Source of the DNA: Campylobacteraceae bacterium | GTDB taxonomy: Bacteria; Campylobacterota; Campylobacteria; Campylobacterales; Sulfurovaceae | Direction of reading: 5' to 3' | Assembly (NCBI GenBank): GCA_027063325.1 | Contig: JAMOSA010000175.1 | Span: 1-8,581, forward strand | Length of the DNA stretch: 8,581 nt | Shown here: positions 1-5,085 of the stretch, piece after piece | Layout of the letters: the number at the start of each line of letters is the position of its first letter | How positions within the stretch are numbered: position 1 is the first letter of the stretch | The notes under the pieces: model-generated | What the model was told of the DNA's origin: nothing | What the model saw: only the letters and a program-made list of their open reading frames with translations | Database searches by the model: none | Position numbers and translations under genes: made by a program

Positions 1-605
1 AATTCTCTATCTTCTATGAGTGTATTCATAAGTATAGGATAATTTGCTTCATTTAGAAGTGATTGTGCTGTTTTTGTCTGTTTGATACTACCTTGAGTAT
101 CTCTATATTCAAAATCCCATCCAATAACACATACTCTAGTACCAAGAGTGTTTAATTTTCTAACAAGAGGCAGATAGTCACCATCACCTGCTACCAATAC
201 AACTACATCAAACCTTTTATGCATAGCAAGTTCCAAAGCTTCTAGTGCCAACCATACATCTATACCCTTTTCACCACCAGAATATACAGGCAAAAAGTGA
301 GAGACTATACCTTCTCTCATCAATACTTCATCAAACTGTCTCTCTCTAAAAAGGGCATTTCTCTCCTGGGCTTCTATAGCACTGAATCTTCCTCTAAAAT
401 AGTGGGCATCTACAATTCTGCATCTTTCAGATCCGACTCCTTCATGCTTTGATATTTCATGCTTTATAAATCTATGCAATCCCGATACACTTATACGACT
501 TCTTCTTGGATGCTCATACATATAATAATTACTTACATGTGCAAAATAATTTCCATCATAAAATACACCAATTCTTATTAATTTACCTTTTTCATTTCCA
601 TACAT
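1..605 (-). CDS. NYN-domain (LabA/PIN-like) putative nuclease, 3' end beyond the window
   Basis: Reading from ATG at 605 to the left edge gives 201 complete codons with no stop, so the C-terminus is missing. The protein begins MYGNEKGKLIRIGVFYDGNYF. It carries the acidic residues expected of an NYN/PIN-like metal-dependent nuclease fold: D17 in YDGNYF, D116 in KGIDVWLALEAL, and D141 and D143 in VAGDGDYLPLV. NYN proteins are usually single-strand RNA nucleases or RNA-processing factors; the cyanobacterial relative LabA acts in clock output. The substrate here cannot be read from sequence. No signal peptide or membrane segment is visible, so it is probably cytoplasmic. The start is supported by an AGGA-type ribosome binding site 9 nt upstream; no other in-frame start lies nearby upstream. 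It follows dprA after 112 bp and may have its own promoter. Confidence is high for the domain and low for the role. Confidence 0.85.
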   Translation of the reverse strand, partial: MYGNEKGKLIRIGVFYDGNYFAHVSNYYMYEHPRRSRISVSGLHRFIKHEISKHEGVGSERCRIVDAHYFRGRFSAIEAQERNALFRERQFDEVLMREGIVSHFLPVYSGGEKGIDVWLALEALELAMHKRFDVVVLVAGDGDYLPLVRKLNTLGTRVCVIGWDFEYRDTQGSIKQTKTAQSLLNEANYPILMNTLIEDRE

Positions 606-614
606 TACTTTGTT

Positions 615-619
615 TCCTT
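615..619 (-). promoter_or_regulatory. Ribosome binding site of the NYN-domain gene
   Basis: The minus strand reads AAGGA here, 9 nt before the ATG at 605-603. It supports that start codon. Confidence 0.7.
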
Positions 620-629
620 AAATTTTTTC

Positions 630-642
630 TACTCAATGAGTA
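630..642. repeat. 13-bp palindrome in the 5' leader of the NYN gene
   Basis: TACTCA and TGAGTA flank a single central base, so each strand reads the same outward from that base. It lies 25 to 37 bp before the NYN start codon and just upstream of its ribosome binding site. A one-base loop cannot form a normal hairpin, so a protein-binding half-site pair (operator) is more plausible than an RNA structure. No regulator can be named. Confidence 0.4.
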
Positions 643-663
643 TCTTTTAAATTTTAATTACTG

Positions 664-685
664 TTGATACTAAAGAAAGTATCAA
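664..685. repeat. Inverted repeat, perfect 8-bp stem with 6-nt loop
   Basis: Arms 664-671 (TTGATACT) and 678-685 (AGTATCAA) are exact reverse complements around a six-base loop. It lies 33 bp after the dprA stop codon. No T-run follows on either strand and the stem is A+T-rich, so it does not fit a classical intrinsic terminator. If the -10 at 691-696 is used, this hairpin would sit at the very 5' end of the NYN transcript, where it could stabilise the RNA or act as an operator over the start site. Confidence 0.45.
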
Positions 686-690
686 ATATA

Positions 691-696
691 ATTATA
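691..696 (-). promoter_or_regulatory. Possible -10 element for the NYN gene
   Basis: The minus strand reads a perfect TATAAT, 86 bp before the NYN start codon. No good TTGACA-like -35 lies 16 to 18 bp upstream, but sigma-70 promoters in Campylobacterota often lack one. The match is inside a 12-bp palindrome (686-697, ATATAATTATAT), so the plus strand also reads TATAAT at 687-692. The direction is inferred from the gene and the site could be chance in A+T-rich spacer. Confidence 0.3.
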
Positions 697-717
697 TCCA
701 ATTAGTTCAAACCAAAC

Positions 718-1491
718 CTAAGCCATCTTTACTATACCATTTTCTATTACTATATTACCCTCAAGCTCCTCTTCATATACTCTCTCACCATATATAGCTA
801 CTGCTTCATTTAGTGTTGGTCTCTTTTGACAAAAGATATAAAATTCATCCAACTCTATACTCTTTGGCAGAGGTTTGCCAAACCTGTTTGCAAACTCCTC
901 TATATTATATATCGCTTTGGCTTCTTTGTTTGCCAATAGTTTTTGTGTACCACTGCTTTGACCCAATCTGTGTGGTAGTACATATATACTCTTTTTCATC
1001 TTTTTTGCATACTCTACACTATGCATAGAACCGCTTTTTATATCAGCTTCAGCCACTATCAAAACTTCACCCAAAGCTACAACTATCTCATTTCTGACTA
1101 CAAAACTCCAATTTGTGGGTTTTTGGGAAATAGGAAAAGAGCTTATAACCAATCCCTCATTCTCTATAGCTTCAATTACTCTCTCATTTACAGCAGGGTA
1201 TCTAATATCAAGTCCATTACCCATAACAGCAATGGTATTTTCAACTCCTGCTCCAATATGAGCCATCAAATCTACACCCATAGCGGCTCCACTTACTACT
1301 ACAACTCCTCTTTTTGCCAACTCATTTGCTATCTCTTTTACACTATCTTTGGTATATAAAAGAGCTTTTCTTGAACCTACAATTGATACTTTTGGTCTTT
1401 TTAACAACTCTTTGTTACCTATATAGTATATCTCTTTTGGTACCCTTTTCATATCACCAAAATAGCTTAAATCATCCAAAGTAGAGATCAC
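718..1491 (-). CDS. dprA: DNA-processing protein DprA (Smf), RecA/ComM-pathway recombination mediator
   Basis: The 257-residue product is a compact DprA. Rossmann-fold motifs appear in order: VGSRKA at 38-43, VVSGAAMGVDLMAH at 65-78, IAVMGNGLDIRYP at 87-99, RNEIVVAL at 133-140, EADIKSGSMHSVEYA at 148-162 and HRLGQSSGT at 174-182. A short C-terminal segment (about 207-257) ending in an ELEGNIVIENG pattern resembles the reduced winged-helix-like tail of epsilonproteobacterial DprA. In characterised bacteria DprA binds incoming single-stranded DNA during transformation and loads RecA. The start is GTG, preceded by AGAGG with a 7-nt spacer; the next in-frame Met is residue 14, too late to keep the N-terminus. 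Only 3 nt separate it from the stop of the upstream glycosyltransferase gene and its Shine-Dalgarno lies inside that gene, so translation is probably coupled. Competence of this organism is not shown. Confidence 0.93.
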   Translation of the reverse strand: MISTLDDLSYFGDMKRVPKEIYYIGNKELLKRPKVSIVGSRKALLYTKDSVKEIANELAKRGVVVVSGAAMGVDLMAHIGAGVENTIAVMGNGLDIRYPAVNERVIEAIENEGLVISSFPISQKPTNWSFVVRNEIVVALGEVLIVAEADIKSGSMHSVEYAKKMKKSIYVLPHRLGQSSGTQKLLANKEAKAIYNIEEFANRFGKPLPKSIELDEFYIFCQKRPTLNEAVAIYGERVYEEELEGNIVIENGIVKMA

Positions 1492-1494
1492 AAT

Positions 1495-4400
1495 CTAACC
1501 TCTATCTTGCATATATAAAGCTGTAAGCATATTTGAGAGTCTCTTTGCAATTATACTGTATCTGTGACTCTCTCTCCATCTATTTGCCTCTTGTACTATT
1601 TTATTAAATTGAGTAGAGTTTGATTTAATTGAAGATAATATATCCTCAATACTCTTTGCCATACCCTCTGGTGTAGTAGAAGAGAGTTTAAATACACTAC
1701 TATGTAAATCCTCAAATATAGGCAAAGGTGTAACAGCAACCATACTACCTGCTGCTATTGCATACCTAACAGCAGCACTTGAAGATTCACCAGTATTTTG
1801 ATATGGGAATATAACCAAACTGGCTTTAGATAAACGCTGCAGACTCTCTTGAGTGGAGTAGTAGGTAGAATCAAACTCCACAACCCCTCCCAATCCGTAA
1901 TCAACTATTTTTCTTTTTATTTTATCTATCAACTCTTTTGATATATCCAAAGGATACTCTGCATTCATCATCAAAAGTTTAAAATCTATACCTCTTTTTT
2001 TTAGAATCAAAGCACTCTCTAACAACTCTTCTAATCCTTTATTTGGTAGAGCAAAACCATAACTCATTAAAAGTGGTACATCACTATTGTTTGGATTCCA
2101 TTTTGTATCAGTATCTAAAATAGCATGAGGAAAAAGTGTAACATTATCAATTATACCAATATCTTTGAGTCTGTTCATATCAGAAGGGGTATGAACCAAA
2201 ACTCTTTTACACCCCTTTAACTCCTCTTTGAGCATAAAGAGTTTTTTGTGTGGTGTAGAGGGTGCATCTGTAGTAGAGTGCATCATAACAATAACTATTT
2301 TACTATTTTTGTGAAGCTCTCTAAGCAAATATCTAAATTCACCAAAATCAAAAAAACTATAATTAAACTGTATAACTATAACTTCAATATTTGAAGAGAT
2401 TATCTCCTTTAGAAGCAGACTCAAATCTCCACCATCACCACTTTGCCAACATCTAATGGTATCTTTGCTGTCAAAAGAGATGGTATCTTCATCATATGAA
2501 GCAAAAACAGTAACTCTTTTATTTAAATTTTCTATTAAATGTTTGGAGTAATCTGCTATTCCACATCGTGTATTATAACTACTAACCCATCCAATATGAT
2601 CAATAGAGGGTTTAAATAGCCTAGGTAGGGTATTTGCATGTTCAAGTACCCTTCTGGATACATCTATCCATTTAAAATCTTTTAGCAATCTTGCTTTTGC
2701 TGTATCTGTTTTCTGTTTAATTTTCTCTTTTGGCATATGATAAAGACTCTTCATAATCATTGCCAGATTTTCAATATCAGGTTCTGCCCATACAGAATCA
2801 AATATATTAAAGTGTGTTTTTGCATACTCAAATTTATAATCTATTAGCCATGAGGTTGTATCATCACAAAAATCAAGCTGACCTCCCCAGGCTGTAGTAA
2901 CTACTGCCATATCAGAGAGTATTGCCTCTGCTATTGGTAACCCAAATCCTTCTGCTCTTGAGGGAGCTACAAATACATTACACATATTATATAAAGATTT
3001 CAATTCACCTTGAGTCAAATCTTTTTGTATTATCAATATATGTGGAGGATCTTCAACACCTTTTACAGCCTCTTCTCTCCACTTTAATATTTCATTGTGT
3101 GGATTTGGAAAAGTTTTAATTATCAGTGATACATCATCATATTTACTAAAACTGTTTACATAAGCTTTTAGTAAAACATCAACACCTTTTCTTGGAAAGC
3201 ATGAAGAGACATGCAAAAACCTAAAACCTCTTAGGTGTTCAAAGTGGGAATCATATATTTGTGGCGGTTTTGCCGGTTCTATCTTGAGCCAGTGATCTAC
3301 CCCACACCCAGAAGTTATCAAAGGTACAGTTACACCATGATCTATCATAATCTTTTGGACATGATTTGACAAAGTTGTCATACCATCTAATGAGTAGTTA
3401 AAACTATCTACCCAATCAAGCAAGAAACCTGACTCTTCCCATGCATAGTGGTGTAACATATTAATACAAGCACTCATATCTTCAACCCTTGGAGGATATA
3501 GATTACGACTGAGACAATCAACCTCCAGTTGAGAGTATAATTTGCTCTTTTTATACATTGCCAAAATCTCTGGATTACTGTTTAAAAACTCTTTATTTGG
3601 TTCAAAATCTCCACCACCTTCACTAGAGTGAAGTACCACTTCTATACCAAGCTTCTCAAGAGCCAAAGCACTCTCTTTATTTAACAGAGCCAAAGAGTAA
3701 CTACTGTCAAAAGGCCCTTCTACTCTCCACCTTTTTATAACTCTTTTTAGTGATTTTAATCTATCTTCATTTTTTCTAACAGCACTCAAAGCTCTGCTAA
3801 ATACTCTTTTTGATGTAGCAGAGATCAACTCATGCTCAAAGATATACTCTTTGTTATATGGCTTTGTATATGAGTGTAAATATTTTGGTCTCAAAGAGAA
3901 ACTCTCTATAGCATCAAGAGCTAGTTTAGCACTCCTATTCCAACTAAACTTTTTTGCCTGTTTTAATCCATGCTCTCTTAAAGAGTCTAAAAGCTCTATA
4001 TTTGAGAGATATTTTTCTATTTTGTCTGCTATATCAGCTACATTGTATGGATCAAAAAGTGCTTCAGGATTTTCAATAACTTCTGGCATACTGCTACAAT
4101 CTGATACGATAGTAGCTACTCCACAACTCATAGCCTCCAAAGGTGGCAATCCAAACCCTTCATGAAGAGATGGAAATACAAAAAGTGTTGCACCTCTGTA
4201 TAGATTGAGCAACTCATAATCATTTACATACCCTGTCAATACAACACTATTACCCAAATCAAACTCTTCTATTAATTTTATAATCTTTTTTCTATATCTA
4301 GGCGGAATATTTGAAACCAATACCAGCTTGTATCTCTCTTGCAATTTTTTAGGTAATAGTTTAAAAGCCTCTATTAATCCTTCAAAGTTTTTACGGGGTT

Positions 4401-5085
4401 CATAGGCACTAGAGAGCATAATATACTCTTTGTCTATTCCATATCTCTTTAGTACCTCCTTATCAACACTCCCAACACAAAACTTTGAAGATACAGCTGC
4501 AAAAATTGTAGCAATTTCAATTTCACTTCCCAAGTAGCTTTTTGCTTCAAGTTTGGCTGAATTTGATATGGCAAGTAGTAGATTTGCTCTTTTTAGATAC
4601 TCTATCTTGTTATAATACCACTCTTTCATAGCTTCATTCACCAAAAATCTCTCAGGATATATAAGTGGTATCAAATCATAAAATATAACAGCTGTTTTAA
4701 TATCTCTTCTTGTGCCTATTGAGAGTACACTATTATCTTCCAAACCTTCAAACAAAGATGTAATAATCAACCAATCTGGTGAAAGATTGTATATAAACTC
4801 TTCTCTTAAATTTTGAGATACTCTTATATTCCATCGGTTATTTAAATCTTTGTATTTTGTGGGAGCAACTCCATCAAATACAAAAATTCTATTTTGTGGT
4901 ATTAATTTTTGATACTCTTTGTATATACCAAAAGAGTCTTCATCATATATACCATTAAAGAGTAAAATAATCTCATGCTCTTTGGCTGTTTCAATAAATG
5001 CTTTTACAAAAGAGTCACTGTATCTACCGATACCTCTGTATCTGCTTAAACTTTGAACCCCTTGCATATCTACTACAATCCGCAT
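1495..5085 (-). CDS. Three-module GT4-type glycosyltransferase, O-polysaccharide polymerase
   Basis: The 1196-residue protein holds three GT-B glycosyltransferase modules, versus about 350 to 400 residues for a single GT4 enzyme. Module 1 (about 1-395) opens with MRIVVDMQG and RGIGRY at 17-22, has the phosphate-binding EPRK (R231, K232) and an intact E-X7-E (E309, E317 in HEGFGLPPLE). Module 2 (about 450-820) has PRKG (R632, K633) and intact E-X7-E (E712, E720). Module 3 (about 826-1196) belongs to a subtype with CGIADYS at 841-847 and TGESSSAAVRYA, where the second Glu is Tyr1108. Similar multidomain enzymes (WbdA of E. coli O8/O9a) assemble O-polysaccharide from nucleotide sugars at the cytoplasmic membrane face. 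Sugar and linkage cannot be read here. The start overlaps the previous stop by 1 nt (TAATG), with AAGGG 6 nt upstream. No signal peptide or transmembrane segment is visible. Confidence 0.9.
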   Translation of the reverse strand: MRIVVDMQGVQSLSRYRGIGRYSDSFVKAFIETAKEHEIILLFNGIYDEDSFGIYKEYQKLIPQNRIFVFDGVAPTKYKDLNNRWNIRVSQNLREEFIYNLSPDWLIITSLFEGLEDNSVLSIGTRRDIKTAVIFYDLIPLIYPERFLVNEAMKEWYYNKIEYLKRANLLLAISNSAKLEAKSYLGSEIEIATIFAAVSSKFCVGSVDKEVLKRYGIDKEYIMLSSAYEPRKNFEGLIEAFKLLPKKLQERYKLVLVSNIPPRYRKKIIKLIEEFDLGNSVVLTGYVNDYELLNLYRGATLFVFPSLHEGFGLPPLEAMSCGVATIVSDCSSMPEVIENPEALFDPYNVADIADKIEKYLSNIELLDSLREHGLKQAKKFSWNRSAKLALDAIESFSLRPKYLHSYTKPYNKEYIFEHELISATSKRVFSRALSAVRKNEDRLKSLKRVIKRWRVEGPFDSSYSLALLNKESALALEKLGIEVVLHSSEGGGDFEPNKEFLNSNPEILAMYKKSKLYSQLEVDCLSRNLYPPRVEDMSACINMLHHYAWEESGFLLDWVDSFNYSLDGMTTLSNHVQKIMIDHGVTVPLITSGCGVDHWLKIEPAKPPQIYDSHFEHLRGFRFLHVSSCFPRKGVDVLLKAYVNSFSKYDDVSLIIKTFPNPHNEILKWREEAVKGVEDPPHILIIQKDLTQGELKSLYNMCNVFVAPSRAEGFGLPIAEAILSDMAVVTTAWGGQLDFCDDTTSWLIDYKFEYAKTHFNIFDSVWAEPDIENLAMIMKSLYHMPKEKIKQKTDTAKARLLKDFKWIDVSRRVLEHANTLPRLFKPSIDHIGWVSSYNTRCGIADYSKHLIENLNKRVTVFASYDEDTISFDSKDTIRCWQSGDGGDLSLLLKEIISSNIEVIVIQFNYSFFDFGEFRYLLRELHKNSKIVIVMMHSTTDAPSTPHKKLFMLKEELKGCKRVLVHTPSDMNRLKDIGIIDNVTLFPHAILDTDTKWNPNNSDVPLLMSYGFALPNKGLEELLESALILKKRGIDFKLLMMNAEYPLDISKELIDKIKRKIVDYGLGGVVEFDSTYYSTQESLQRLSKASLVIFPYQNTGESSSAAVRYAIAAGSMVAVTPLPIFEDLHSSVFKLSSTTPEGMAKSIEDILSSIKSNSTQFNKIVQEANRWRESHRYSIIAKRLSNMLTALYMQDRG
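1499..1503 (-). promoter_or_regulatory. Ribosome binding site of dprA, inside the upstream gene
   Basis: The minus strand reads AGAGG, 7 nt before the GTG at 1491-1489. It overlaps the last sense codons of the three-module glycosyltransferase gene. This supports the GTG start and translational coupling. Confidence 0.7.

Larger units (their letters stand above)
606..717. other. Intergenic spacer between dprA and the NYN gene
   Basis: This 112-bp A+T-rich spacer is the only sizeable gap in the window. It contains a 12-bp palindrome with TATAAT on both strands (686-697), an 8-bp-stem inverted repeat (664-685), a 13-bp palindrome (630-642) and the NYN ribosome binding site. No small ORF with a plausible Shine-Dalgarno, tRNA or typical intrinsic terminator was seen, so read-through from the dprA operon into the NYN gene is possible. 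Confidence 0.6.

Noticed and set aside
664..685. Intrinsic terminator after dprA
   Set aside because: The stem is A+T-rich and no run of T follows on the minus strand (the next bases are mixed), so it does not meet the usual criteria.
687..692. Plus-strand promoter from TATAAT at 687-692
   Set aside because: No plus-strand gene follows, and the match comes from the palindrome shared with the minus strand.
813..1359. Plus-strand open frames over dprA (813-1028 and 1021-1359)
   Set aside because: They lie opposite a well-supported gene, have no recognisable domain, and their composition is what antisense A+T-rich coding DNA gives.
1495..5085. The 1196-residue frame as an artefactual fusion of separate genes
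   Set aside because: The frame runs continuously through three modules with normal linkers, and multi-module glycosyltransferases of this order are a known architecture in O-polysaccharide clusters.
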